DNA of 64,000 nt from JACMLC01 sp963720235 (GTDB taxonomy: Bacteria > Acidobacteriota > Blastocatellia > Pyrinomonadales > Pyrinomonadaceae), in assembly GCA_963720235.1 (NCBI GenBank), contig OY970389.1, positions 5,456,001-5,520,000 of the forward strand, read 5' to 3'. Positions 7,428 through 15,043 of the stretch are shown one piece after another (position 1 is the first letter of the stretch; every line of letters starts with the position of its first letter). Under the pieces are notes generated by a model, which saw nothing but the letters and a program-made list of their open reading frames with translations, ran no database searches and was not told the DNA's origin. Made by a program: the position numbers and the translations under genes.

Positions 7428-8216
7428 ATGATTATTGGGAAGTCAAGAAAAGAGTTGGAAAAGATGCGCGCCGCAGGTCGGCTCATCGGCCTCGTGCGCG
7501 AAGAGACGCGGCGGATGGTTAAGCCGGGCATCACGACCATCGAGCTTGACCGCGCGGCGGAGAAGATGATTCGAGACGCGGGCGCGCTGCCAACCTTCAA
7601 AGGCTATCACGGCTATCCGTACTCCATCTGCGCCTCCGTCAACGAACAGGTCGTGCACGGCTTTCCGTCGGATTACAGATTGAAGGACGGCGACATCTTT
7701 TCGATGGATTTGGGAGCCACGCTCGCGGGCTATGTCGGCGACACTGCGACGACCATCCCTGTCGGAAATGTCAGCGAGGAATTGCTCGATTTGATTCGCG
7801 TGACGGAAGAGTGTTTAGAGTTGGCTATCGAGCAGTGCCGTGCAGGGAAACATTTGGGCGATATAGGCTGGGCCGTGCAGTCGCATGCGGAAGCGCACGG
7901 CTACTCTGTCGTGCGCGATTATGTCGGGCATGGCATCGGGCGCAAGATGCACGAAGACCCGCAGATTCCAAACTACGGCAAGCCGGGCAAGGGAGACAAA
8001 ATCAAGAACGGTTATGTCTTCGCCGTCGAGCCGATGATTAATCTGGGGACGCATCTGACAAAAGTGCTCAAGGACGGTTGGACTGTAGTGACTTTGGACG
8101 GGCTGCCGAGCGCGCACTGCGAGCACACGATTGCGGTTACGGAAGAGGGGCCGGAAGTGCTCACGCGCGTCTCGGAAGAAGTCAGGCAAGAGGAGCTTCA
8201 CGCCGCAGGCGTGTGA
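7428..8216 (+). CDS. map: Methionine aminopeptidase, type I
   Basis: Removes initiator methionine from nascent proteins. It has 262 residues with the pita-bread fold and all five metal ligands recognisable: Asp in MDLGA, Asp in GYVGDTA, His in GHGIGRKMHE, Glu in FAVEPMIN and Glu in CEHTIAV. The start at 7428 (MIIGKSRKELEKMRAAGR) matches the family and leaves 63 nt after adk. No ribosome binding site is obvious. The C-terminal tail after VLTRVS is a short acidic extension. Confidence 0.98.
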   Translation: MIIGKSRKELEKMRAAGRLIGLVREETRRMVKPGITTIELDRAAEKMIRDAGALPTFKGYHGYPYSICASVNEQVVHGFPSDYRLKDGDIFSMDLGATLAGYVGDTATTIPVGNVSEELLDLIRVTEECLELAIEQCRAGKHLGDIGWAVQSHAEAHGYSVVRDYVGHGIGRKMHEDPQIPNYGKPGKGDKIKNGYVFAVEPMINLGTHLTKVLKDGWTVVTLDGLPSAHCEHTIAVTEEGPEVLTRVSEEVRQEELHAAGV

Positions 8217-8243
8217 GCTTAGGCGACAGGCAAGGGGAGCAAT

Positions 8244-8387
8244 ATGGCTACTGGAAGCTATACTCTTTTAGTCTGGGTGATAGCGATTATCCTGGCTGTC
8301 ATTCTGGTCGGCGGCATTGTTTTCTTCTTCAAATATAGAAGAAAACAGGGCGACGAGCGCAAACCTGACGGGCAGTTGCGACACTAG
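8244..8387 (+). CDS. 47-aa single-pass membrane peptide
   Basis: A short gene in the map-infA gap, preceded by a strong Shine-Dalgarno (aaggggagc) at ideal distance. It translates to MATGSYTLL, then a hydrophobic helix (residues ~8-29), then KYRRKQ and a polar tail ending QLRH. The positive residues just after the helix predict N-out/C-in orientation. It is co-directional and embedded between essential genes, so it is probably expressed with them. I do not recognise a family. The ribosome binding site, helix and basic stop-transfer segment make it likely real. Confidence 0.7.
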   Translation: MATGSYTLLVWVIAIILAVILVGGIVFFFKYRRKQGDERKPDGQLRH

Positions 8388-8475
8388 GTGAGGGCCGTAG
8401 TCGGCTTGGCAAACTGACTGGTGCATGGTATTATGCGCAGTTTGTCGGTGGAGGCATTTCACGCTCTATAGGCAT

Positions 8476-8697
8476 ATGGCGAAGGAAGAAGCGATAGAGG
8501 TCATGGCGAAGGTCTTGGAGACCCTGCCGAACGCAATGTTTCGTGTTGAGCTGGAAGACAACCAGCATCAGGTGCTGGCACATATTTCCGGCAAAATGCG
8601 CAAGCATTTTATACGCATTCTTCCGGGCGACCGCGTGCTCGTCGAGCTATCGCCTTACGATCTGAATCGCGGTCGGATCACTTACCGCTACAAATAA
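8476..8697 (+). CDS. infA: Translation initiation factor IF-1
   Basis: OB-fold factor that blocks the ribosomal A site during initiation. Starting at the ATG at 8476 (MAKEEAIEVMAKVLETLPN) gives 73 aa, the family's usual length, ending DLNRGRITYRYK. The motif HISGKMRKHFIRILPGDRV is diagnostic. A longer frame from 8425 would add a cysteine-rich, non-homologous stretch and is rejected. The Shine-Dalgarno is weak (tatagg). Genes downstream are rpmJ and rpsM, the typical arrangement. Confidence 0.97.
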   Translation: MAKEEAIEVMAKVLETLPNAMFRVELEDNQHQVLAHISGKMRKHFIRILPGDRVLVELSPYDLNRGRITYRYK

Positions 8698-8719
8698 AGG
8701 GGCGAGGGCTGGTGAAGAG

Positions 8720-8833
8720 ATGAAAGTACGGGCGTCAGTCAAAAAAATGTGTGATAACTGCAAGATTATCCACCGCAAAGGCGTGGTCAGGGTAATCTGC
8801 ACGAACCCGAAGCATAAACAGCGACAGGGATAA
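8720..8833 (+). CDS. rpmJ: 50S ribosomal protein L36, zinc form (bL36)
   Basis: The smallest 50S protein, 37 residues: MKVRASVKKMCDNCK followed by IIHRKGVVRVICTNPKHKQR. The zinc site is Cys11, Cys14, Cys27 and His32, so this is the zinc-binding form. It sits 22 nt after infA, with ggtgaagag as a plausible ribosome binding site. Length and sequence match the family closely. Confidence 0.95.
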   Translation: MKVRASVKKMCDNCKIIHRKGVVRVICTNPKHKQRQG

Positions 8834-8837
8834 TAGT

Positions 8838-8910
8838 AATTTTAGATTTGCGATTGCCGATTTGCGATTTTGTTTTTCAATCGCAAATCTAAAATCAAAA
8901 ATCGCAAATT
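8838..8910. repeat. Inverted repeat, TTTGCGATTTTAGA-word family
   Basis: Between rpmJ and rpsM. The left arm is attttagatttgcgattgcc plus gatttgcgatttt. The right arm is caatcgcaaatctaaaatca plus aaaatcgcaaat. The loop is only ~5 nt. A good GGAG ribosome binding site for rpsM lies after the right arm. Confidence 0.88.
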
Positions 8911-8936
8911 TTGTTGTTGGAGAAGAGAGAAAAAGT

Positions 8937-9320
8937 ATGGCTCGTGTGGCTGGAGTAGATTTGCCGCCTAACAAGCGCGCTCAAATCGGTCTCACATATA
9001 TTTTCGGCGTCGGGCGTTCGCGCGCGACCTCTATCTTGCAGGAAGCTCAAATCAGTCTCGACACACGTGTCAGGGAATTGAGCGAGGAAGAGCTTGGACG
9101 CATCCGTTCCATCCTTGACCGCGAAGGCGAGATTGAAGGCGACTTGCGCAAGCGCGTCCAGATGGACATCAAACGCTTGATGGACATCGGCGCATATCGT
9201 GGTCTTCGTCATCGTCGCGGACTTCCAGTGCGCGGGCAGCGCACACACACCAACGCCCGCACGCGCAAAGGGCCGCGCCGCGCAACCATCGCCAAGAAGA
9301 AGGCGCCGGGCAAGAAGTAA
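8937..9320 (+). CDS. rpsM: 30S ribosomal protein S13 (uS13)
   Basis: Head protein of the 30S subunit that contacts tRNA and L5. Starting at the ATG at 8937 gives 127 aa, beginning MARVAGVDLPPNKRAQIGLTY. The C-terminal RGLPVRGQRTHTNARTRKGP is diagnostic. GGAG about 15 nt upstream and a purine-rich stretch support this start. The longer frame from 8862 only translates the repeat arm and is rejected. Confidence 0.98.
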   Translation: MARVAGVDLPPNKRAQIGLTYIFGVGRSRATSILQEAQISLDTRVRELSEEELGRIRSILDREGEIEGDLRKRVQMDIKRLMDIGAYRGLRHRRGLPVRGQRTHTNARTRKGPRRATIAKKKAPGKK

Positions 9321-9322
9321 CG

Positions 9323-9407
9323 ACAGTTTTCAGTTTTCAGTTTTTAGTTTTCAGCCAGAGCCTGAAAGCTATCGTCTGAAAACTGAAAACTAAAAACTGA
9401 AAACTGA
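9323..9407. repeat. Inverted repeat, TTTTCAG-word family
   Basis: Between rpsM and rpsK. The left arm is cagttttcagttttcagttt plus ttagttttcag. The right arm is its near-perfect complement, ending 3 nt before the rpsK ATG. The loop is about 21 nt. The start codon is therefore directly adjacent to the stem and there is no room for a Shine-Dalgarno. Confidence 0.9.
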
Positions 9408-9410
9408 AAT

Positions 9411-9812
9411 ATGGCAAAAGCAACAGGCGGAAAAAAGAAGGTCTTTCGTAAGAAAGAGAAGAAGAACATTCCTGTCGGCATCGCTTATATCGCGGCGTCT
9501 TTCAATAACACGCTGATTTCGATTACCGATTTGGAAGGCAACCTGATTGCGCAGTCGTCTTCGGGCGCGCGCGGCTTTCGCGGCTCACGCAAGGGTACGC
9601 CCTTCGCCGCGCAGCAGGCCGCATACGAGGCTGCGAACAAAGCTAAAGACGCAGGGATGCAGCAGTGCGAAGTGCGCGTTAAAGGGCCGGGCGGCGGACG
9701 CGAGTCTGCGATTCGCGCCATCAACAACGCCGGCATCCGCGTGACTGTGATACGCGACACGACGCCCATCCCGCACAACGGATGTCGTCCGCCGAAGCGT
9801 CGCAGAGTTTAA
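9411..9812 (+). CDS. rpsK: 30S ribosomal protein S11 (uS11)
   Basis: Platform protein of the 30S subunit that shapes the mRNA exit. It has 133 residues with an N-terminal Lys-rich tail (GGKKKVFRKKEKKN), then GIAYIAASFNNTLISITD and the C-terminal IRDTTPIPHNGCRPPKRRRV, all family signatures. Its ATG follows a repeat arm by 3 nt, with gaaat instead of a Shine-Dalgarno. Translation may rely on an unstructured or leaderless-like mechanism, or on opening of the hairpin by upstream ribosomes. Confidence 0.98.
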   Translation: MAKATGGKKKVFRKKEKKNIPVGIAYIAASFNNTLISITDLEGNLIAQSSSGARGFRGSRKGTPFAAQQAAYEAANKAKDAGMQQCEVRVKGPGGGRESAIRAINNAGIRVTVIRDTTPIPHNGCRPPKRRRV

Positions 9813-9815
9813 GTA

Positions 9816-9906
9816 TTTTTGATTTTTGATTTTAGATTTGCGATTTTAGATTTGAAAAGCATTTATCTTCTTTCAATCGCAAATCAAAAATCTAAAATCA
9901 AAAATT
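9816..9906. repeat. Inverted repeat, TTTGATTTTAGA-word family
   Basis: Left part of the 190-nt rpsK-rpsD gap. The left arm is tttttgatttttgattttag plus atttgcgattttagattt. The right arm is caatcgcaaatcaaaaatct plus aaaatcaaaaat. The remaining ~95 nt up to rpsD have no repeat words. Confidence 0.85.
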
Positions 9907-10002
9907 TATTTATTAACCTAAAGGATGAAGGGCATGCTGTGAGAAACAGTGTTGCCTGTAAACTTTTCCGTCTAGCGAATAGACTGGAGGCAAGAAAAAG
10001 AA

Positions 10003-10644
10003 GTGGCTAGGTATAGAGATGCGGTGTGCCGTTTGTGCCGCCGCGAAGGTGCAAAACTTTTCCTCAAGGGCGACCGTTGTTACAAGCCCTCCTGTCCGAT
10101 TGAAAAGCGCGGCACGCAGCCGCCCGGTCAGCACGGCAACTCGATGCGGCGCGGCAAGGCGCTCGTCGGCTACGGCCAACAGCTCAGGGAAAAACAGAAA
10201 GTCAAACGCATTTACTTTATCCTCGAAGGACAGTTTCGCAACTACTTCGAGAAGGCCGCGCGCCAGAAGGGAATCACGGGCGAGAACCTGTTGTTCCTGC
10301 TTGAGCGCCGCCTTGATAACGCGGTCTATCGCGCCGGCTTTTCGACCTCCAGACGCCAGGCGCGCCAGCTAGTTAATCACGGTCACATCGAAGTCAACGG
10401 ACGCAAGGTTGACATCCCCTCCTTTCAGGTGAAGGCGGGCGACGTTGTCAGCATCAAGGAAGCGAGCCGCAAGAATCCGCACGTCGAAGGCGCATGGCAG
10501 ACGGCTGCGGGACGTGGTCGCCCGTCCTGGATTGCTCCGGCTGACGGCGCGGACATGAGCGCGCGTATCGCCGCGCTGCCGACTCGCGTAGACATTGACC
10601 GTTCGATTAACGAGCAACTGATCGTCGAGCTTTATAGCAAGTAA
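10003..10644 (+). CDS. rpsD: 30S ribosomal protein S4, zinc form (uS4)
   Basis: Primary 16S-binding protein and assembly initiator. It has 213 aa, read from a GTG at 10003 with GGAGG at 9986-9990. The N-terminal zinc motif CRLC...CYKPSC (Cys9, 12, 26, 31) marks the zinc-containing paralogue type. The S4 RNA-binding domain follows (LERRLDNAVYRAGFSTSRRQ, residues ~98-117). S4 is a translational repressor in E. coli and Bacillus. The non-repeat leader at 9907-10002 could hold such a site, but I cannot show it. Confidence 0.97.
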   Translation: MARYRDAVCRLCRREGAKLFLKGDRCYKPSCPIEKRGTQPPGQHGNSMRRGKALVGYGQQLREKQKVKRIYFILEGQFRNYFEKAARQKGITGENLLFLLERRLDNAVYRAGFSTSRRQARQLVNHGHIEVNGRKVDIPSFQVKAGDVVSIKEASRKNPHVEGAWQTAAGRGRPSWIAPADGADMSARIAALPTRVDIDRSINEQLIVELYSK

Positions 10645-10666
10645 TCGGAAAGAGTCTCTCTCTGGT

Positions 10667-10699
10667 GCGAAGGCCGCGCCTTTTGGCAAGAGCCTTCGC
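10667..10699 (+). promoter_or_regulatory. Hairpin in the rpsD-rpoA gap
   Basis: gcgaaggc and gccttcgc form an 8-bp GC-rich stem around a 17-nt loop, 50 nt upstream of rpoA. It is followed by mixed sequence and not by a T-run, so a processing or attenuation element is more likely than a terminator. Confidence 0.5.
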
Positions 10700-10748
10700 G
10701 CGCAGGGCTATATGCATTTTACGGACTTACTTTTGGATCAAAAAAATT

Positions 10749-11804
10749 ATGGCTATGGATCAAAATAATCTCTGGACAGGTTTTCAGATGCCGCGACGCC
10801 TCGCGGCTGACGCAGAGACGATGACCGAGCGCTACGGTCGCTTTTCGGCGCAGCCGTTCGAGCGCGGCTTTGGCACGACGATGGGAAATTCACTTCGTCG
10901 CGCTCTGCTCTCTTCAATCGAAGGCGCGGCCATCACGGCTGTCAAGATTGAAGGCGTCGAGCATGAGTTTTCATCCATCAACGGCGTGGTTGAAGATGCA
11001 ACAGACGTGATTCTGAACTTGAAGCAGGTGCCTTTCAAGCTTCACGGCAACGAGCCTAAGACTTTAACTATCAACAAAGAAGGCGCGGGCGAAGTCACTT
11101 CCGGCGACATCGAAGCGGATGCTGATGTCGAAGTCTTAGACCCGAACGTGCACATCGCAACCGTCAGCGACGGCGGCTCTCTGAATATCGAGATGCGCCT
11201 CAAACGCGGGCGCGGCTACGTTTCCGCAGACCGCAATTTTGATGAAGACCTGAGCTTGGGCTACATCCCGATTGATTCTGTGCACACGCCTGTGAAGAAG
11301 GTCAACTACACCGTCGAAGCCGCGCGTCTGGGCCAGAACACGGAGTTTGACAAGCTCACCATCGAGGTCTGGACGGACGGCTCTGTTAAGCCTGACGATG
11401 CGATTGGCCTTGCGGCCAAGCTCATCAAAGACCACATGTCCATCTTCATCAACTTTGAAGAGGACACGGACGATTACGCTTACGCGAATCTTGAGAGACC
11501 GCCGCTGCCGCGCAATGACGTGCTCGACAAGAGTGTGGACGAGCTAGAGCTTTCCGTGCGCTCGTACAACTGCTTGAAGAATGCTGACATACGTTCTATC
11601 CGCGACCTCGTTCAACGTTCAGAGCGCGAGATGCTGGCGACCAAGAATTTTGGGAAGAAGTCTTTGAATGAAATCAAAGACATCCTGAACGGCATGGGCC
11701 TCGATTTCGGGATGGAGTTTGACGAGCAGGGCAATCCGATTCCCGGCACGGGCGGGCGCGACGGCGACCTCAGCGATTACGAAGACACGGACGAAGAGGA
11801 TTAA
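10749..11804 (+). CDS. rpoA: RNA polymerase subunit alpha
   Basis: Scaffold for RNA polymerase assembly and contact for activators. The N-terminal domain (to ~residue 235) includes ERGFGTTMGNSLRRALLSS. The C-terminal domain has SYNCLKNADIRSIRDLVQRS and FGKKSLNEIKDILNGMGLDFGM. The ATG at 10749 (MAMDQNNLWTGFQMPRRL, 351 aa) fits the family. A longer frame from 10665 adds a non-homologous basic stretch. After the CTD comes a ~30-residue Asp/Glu/Gly-rich acidic tail ending YEDTDEED, which is longer than usual. Confidence 0.97.
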   Translation: MAMDQNNLWTGFQMPRRLAADAETMTERYGRFSAQPFERGFGTTMGNSLRRALLSSIEGAAITAVKIEGVEHEFSSINGVVEDATDVILNLKQVPFKLHGNEPKTLTINKEGAGEVTSGDIEADADVEVLDPNVHIATVSDGGSLNIEMRLKRGRGYVSADRNFDEDLSLGYIPIDSVHTPVKKVNYTVEAARLGQNTEFDKLTIEVWTDGSVKPDDAIGLAAKLIKDHMSIFINFEEDTDDYAYANLERPPLPRNDVLDKSVDELELSVRSYNCLKNADIRSIRDLVQRSEREMLATKNFGKKSLNEIKDILNGMGLDFGMEFDEQGNPIPGTGGRDGDLSDYEDTDEED

Positions 11805-11912
11805 TTTGCGATTTTAGATTTTTGATTTGCGATTGAAAGCGGTTGAGAGAGATGCTTCTTTCGCTCTCCTGTCTTCAAATCAAAGATCAAAAATCAAAAA
11901 TCAAAAATCAAT
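11804..11912. repeat. Inverted repeat, TTTGCGATTTTAGA-word family
   Basis: Between rpoA and rplQ, starting at the rpoA TAA. The left arm is atttgcgattttagattttt plus gatttgcgattg. The right arm is four tandem aaatcaa-type words ending about 8 nt before rplQ. The loop is about 33 nt. No Shine-Dalgarno remains for rplQ. Confidence 0.83.
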
Positions 11913-11919
11913 AATTACC

Positions 11920-12660
11920 ATGAGACACCTAAAGGCACATCGTAAGTTGGGGCGCACGACGGAGCATCGCATGTCCATGCTCCGCAACCTCGCGACTTCA
12001 TTAATCAACGCGCAGGAAGAGCGCATCATCACCACTTTGCCGAAGGCCAAAGAGTTGCGCCCGTTTATCGAGAAGGCAATCACGCTCTCGCGTCGCGCGC
12101 AGCATCTTGAAGGCGACAACACTGCCATACAGGCAGTCCACCTTCGCCGTCAGGCCGCAGCCTTCTTTCATGCTGGCAATCACGCGCAGGCTGCTTCGAC
12201 AGGCAAGCGCGGGCAACTGCGCGCGCCGCGCACGGCTGGCGTCGCAGCTTTAAAACGTCTCTTTGATGAACTCGGAGAGCGTTTCAAAGATAGGCCCGGT
12301 GGCTACACGCGCATCATCAAGCTCGGACGACGCGAAGGCGACAACGCAGAGTTAGCCATCATCGAGCTTGTGGATAATCCGCAGGAGCGGTTGGCGATTG
12401 AGAACGCAGCCAAGCGCGCCAAGCATGGCACGGCTGGCAAGAAGAAGACGACCAAAGCGAGCGAGTCAAAGGCTGCTGAAGGTGGTCGCAAGGCCGGACG
12501 CGACAAGGCCGACAAGACTTACGAGAAAGAAGAGACGACCAAGGCGCGCGGCAAAGGTGAAGAGCCTGTTGACGAGCAGTTGGAAGACAACAAGCCGAAG
12601 GGCGGTCGCCGCGCGAAGAAGACTGAGCAGACTGCCGAAGAGCAGGATACGAACGAGTAA
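11920..12660 (+). CDS. rplQ: 50S ribosomal protein L17 with long charged tail (bL17)
   Basis: L17 lies near the peptide exit tunnel. The core starts MRHLKAHRKLGRTTEHR and contains LPKAKELRPFIEKAITLSRR and RPGGYTRIIKLGRREGDNAELAIIEL. The protein has 246 aa against the usual ~120-140. There is an insertion of about 25 residues in the middle of the core (around FFHAGNHAQAASTGKRGQ). After VDNPQERLAIENAAKRAKHG comes a ~90-residue Lys/Glu/Ala-rich, probably disordered tail. The ATG at 11920 is chosen because upstream codons only translate the repeat. It is the last gene before the terminator. Confidence 0.95.
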   Translation: MRHLKAHRKLGRTTEHRMSMLRNLATSLINAQEERIITTLPKAKELRPFIEKAITLSRRAQHLEGDNTAIQAVHLRRQAAAFFHAGNHAQAASTGKRGQLRAPRTAGVAALKRLFDELGERFKDRPGGYTRIIKLGRREGDNAELAIIELVDNPQERLAIENAAKRAKHGTAGKKKTTKASESKAAEGGRKAGRDKADKTYEKEETTKARGKGEEPVDEQLEDNKPKGGRRAKKTEQTAEEQDTNE

Positions 12661-12740
12661 AAGCGAGAGACGCCTCTATCGAGCGGCGCGTGTCCATAGC
12701 TCTTGAAACCGAGTTGAGACATACGCGCAAGAGCCGACCC

Positions 12741-12800
12741 AAGAGCCTCAATTTACCGTCGGCGCGCCGAAAGTCCCCGTGCGGTATGAGGCTCTTTAAC
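12741..12800 (+). terminator. Terminator-like hairpin ending the ribosomal protein operon
   Basis: aagagcctca (12741-12750) pairs perfectly with tgaggctctt (12787-12796), and an inner taccg/cggta stem extends the structure. It is followed by taactttg, a weak T-stretch. The position between rplQ and accB fits the end of the operon. Confidence 0.7.
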
Positions 12801-12875
12801 TTTGTCAGGCCGTAAAGCAAACGGGCGCGCACAAACAAGTTTCGTCAGCCCTTTAGGTTCGGAGTCGAAGCATCA

Positions 12876-13571
12876 ATGAGCGAACAGGAAACCCAACAAC
12901 CCGCGAGCGTTGAAGGCGAGCGCAAGACAGAGCGACAACAATCCGACCCGCGCAGTGGCAGTGGACGCGAGCGCAGCAGAGGCAGGCGGCGGCACGGCAG
13001 CAGCGGCGGCGGTGGTAATGCTCCTGGCCGTTCTTCCGAGCATTCGCTGAATATGGATGAGCTGCGCGAGCTGGTCGAGTTAATCAACGAATACGGCTTT
13101 ACGGATTTCGAGCTTGAGAACAAAGATGTGCGCGTGCGCTTGCGACGCGAGCTTGCTCCGCAAATCATCTCTGCACAGCCGGGCGCGCAAACATCCGCCG
13201 CCGTGCCTGCACAGCAACCGGGCGCAACTCTGGCCCAGGCTGCGCAAGCCGCTTCAAGCGCGTCGAATCGAACAACAACAACCGCCGCGCCGACTGCTTC
13301 AGCGGAAACGGACGAGGCTGCGGAAGATGAAGACCTGACTCCGATTCCTTCTCCCATCGTCGGCACTTTCTATCGCTCCCCTTCGCCAACAGCAGAACCA
13401 TTCGTGCGTCTCGGCAGCCACGTCACGCCGGACATGACCGTCTGCATCATCGAAGCCATGAAGCTGATGAACGAGATACAGGCGGAGACGACGGGCGTCA
13501 TCGCCAAGATTTATGTCGAGAACGGCCAGCCGGTTGAATACGGCCAGCCGCTTTTCGGTATTAAGAAGTAG
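12876..13571 (+). CDS. accB: Acetyl-CoA carboxylase biotin carboxyl carrier protein
   Basis: Carries biotin for the first step of fatty acid synthesis. The C-terminal biotinyl domain (from about residue 153) has PIPSPIVGTFYRSPSP and the biotinylation motif EAMKLMNEI, with Lys196 as the modified residue. The usual N-terminal helix is LRELVELINEYGFTDFELE (~61-79). It is preceded by an unusual ~58-residue Arg/Ser/Gly-rich extension, and an Ala/Thr-rich linker joins the domains. It has 231 aa against a typical ~155-170. accC follows immediately. Confidence 0.96.
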   Translation: MSEQETQQPASVEGERKTERQQSDPRSGSGRERSRGRRRHGSSGGGGNAPGRSSEHSLNMDELRELVELINEYGFTDFELENKDVRVRLRRELAPQIISAQPGAQTSAAVPAQQPGATLAQAAQAASSASNRTTTTAAPTASAETDEAAEDEDLTPIPSPIVGTFYRSPSPTAEPFVRLGSHVTPDMTVCIIEAMKLMNEIQAETTGVIAKIYVENGQPVEYGQPLFGIKK

Positions 13572-13577
13572 TGATTG

Positions 13578-14966
13578 ATGAGTAAGTTTCGCAAAATCCT
13601 GATTGCCAATCGTGGCGAAATCGCGTGCCGTATAATCTGGACGTGTAAAGAGATGGGCATCAAGACGGTGGCCGTCTATAGCGAAGCTGACCGCGACTCC
13701 CTGCATGTGCGCTTTGCGGATCAAGCCATCTGCATTGGCCCAGCGCCTTCCGCGCAGAGCTATCTGAACATCGCTTCCGTCATCAGCGCGGCAGAGATTG
13801 CCAACGTGGATGCGATTCATCCGGGCTATGGTTTTCTTGCAGAGTCATCCTACTTCGCGGAAATCTGCGAGGCATGCAATATCAAATTCATCGGCCCGCG
13901 CCCCAATGTGATTCGCCTCATGGGAGACAAGGTCGAAGCGCGTCGCGCGATGAAGGAAGCTGGCGTGCCAATCTTGCCCGGAAGTCCTGAGCCACTCGAA
14001 ACAGAGGAAGAAGCTTTAAAGCTTGCACGCGAGATAGGCTTTCCTGTCATCGTCAAAGCCTCTGCCGGAGGCGGCGGTCGCGGGATGCGTATCGTGCGCA
14101 CGGAAGCTGAGCTTGGACATGCTCTTGAGACAGCATCGAATGAAGCTGCCGCGGCTTTCAAGAACGGCGATGTTTACATAGAGCGTTACATAGAGCGTCC
14201 GCGCCATATAGAGATTCAAGTTCTGGCGGACGAATACGGCGCGTGCATACACTTGGGCGAGCGCGAGTGTTCTATCCAGCGTCGTCATCAAAAACTTTTG
14301 GAGGAAGCCCCTTCGCCAGTGCTCACGCCTGAGTTGCGCGAACAGATGGGCGCGGCGGCTGTCAATGCCTGCAAGCGCATAGGCTATTCGAGCGCAGGGA
14401 CGTTCGAGTTTCTACTCGATGAAGACGGTCGCTTCTATTTCATGGAGATGAACACGCGCATACAGGTCGAGCATCCTGTAACGGAGATGGTTACGCTGGC
14501 AGACATCGTGCGCAATCAAATCAGGATTGCAGAGGGCGAGGCTCTCGGCTACACGCAGGATGATTTATTGATTGTGGGCCACTCCATAGAGTGCCGCATC
14601 AACGCAGAGCATCCTGAAACATTCACGCCGTCGCCGGGTTTGATAACTGCTTTTAACTTGCCATGCGGGCCGGGCGTGCGTGTGGATACGGCTGCGTATG
14701 CTGGCTATGTTGTGCCGCCGTTTTACGATTCGATGATTGCCAAGCTGATTGTCCACGCGCGTACGCGCGAGTTGGCGATTGCGCGTATGAAGCGCGCTCT
14801 GGAAGCGATGGTTGTTGAAGGAATCAAGACGACGATTCCGCTGCACTTAAAAATTATGAATGACCCGAAGTTTCGCGCGGGCGATTTTTCGACGAAATTT
14901 ATGGAAGAGTTTCTTTCGGCCAACGGCGCGAAGGGGCCTGCCAGAAATGCTGTCGCGCCGCGTTGA
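13578..14966 (+). CDS. accC: Acetyl-CoA carboxylase biotin carboxylase subunit
   Basis: ATP-dependent carboxylation of biotin on AccB. It has 462 aa. The N-terminus KFRKILIANRGEIACRII, the Gly-rich ATP-grasp loop KASAGGGGRGMRIV (~residues 157-170), ERECSIQRRHQKLLEEAPSP and FYFMEMNTRIQVEHPVTEM are all canonical. I start at the ATG at 13578, 6 nt after accB. A TTG one codon upstream is in frame. The accBC pair probably forms one transcript. Confidence 0.98.
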   Translation: MSKFRKILIANRGEIACRIIWTCKEMGIKTVAVYSEADRDSLHVRFADQAICIGPAPSAQSYLNIASVISAAEIANVDAIHPGYGFLAESSYFAEICEACNIKFIGPRPNVIRLMGDKVEARRAMKEAGVPILPGSPEPLETEEEALKLAREIGFPVIVKASAGGGGRGMRIVRTEAELGHALETASNEAAAAFKNGDVYIERYIERPRHIEIQVLADEYGACIHLGERECSIQRRHQKLLEEAPSPVLTPELREQMGAAAVNACKRIGYSSAGTFEFLLDEDGRFYFMEMNTRIQVEHPVTEMVTLADIVRNQIRIAEGEALGYTQDDLLIVGHSIECRINAEHPETFTPSPGLITAFNLPCGPGVRVDTAAYAGYVVPPFYDSMIAKLIVHARTRELAIARMKRALEAMVVEGIKTTIPLHLKIMNDPKFRAGDFSTKFMEEFLSANGAKGPARNAVAPR

Positions 14967-14991
14967 CGGCATCAGTTAGAGCCTTTATAAT
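14963..14991 (+). promoter_or_regulatory. Sigma70-like promoter for rplU
   Basis: TTGACG (14963-14968) and a perfect TATAAT (14986-14991) are separated by 17 nt, overlapping the 3' end of accC. Transcription would start near 14998 and give a ~45-nt leader with a ggcag/ctgcc hairpin (15007-15026) before the rplU ribosome binding site. Confidence 0.75.
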
Positions 14992-15043
14992 AAACGACTT
15001 TTCTATGGCAGGTTGCGGCTTCTGCCGAAGGGAGTAAAGAGAA

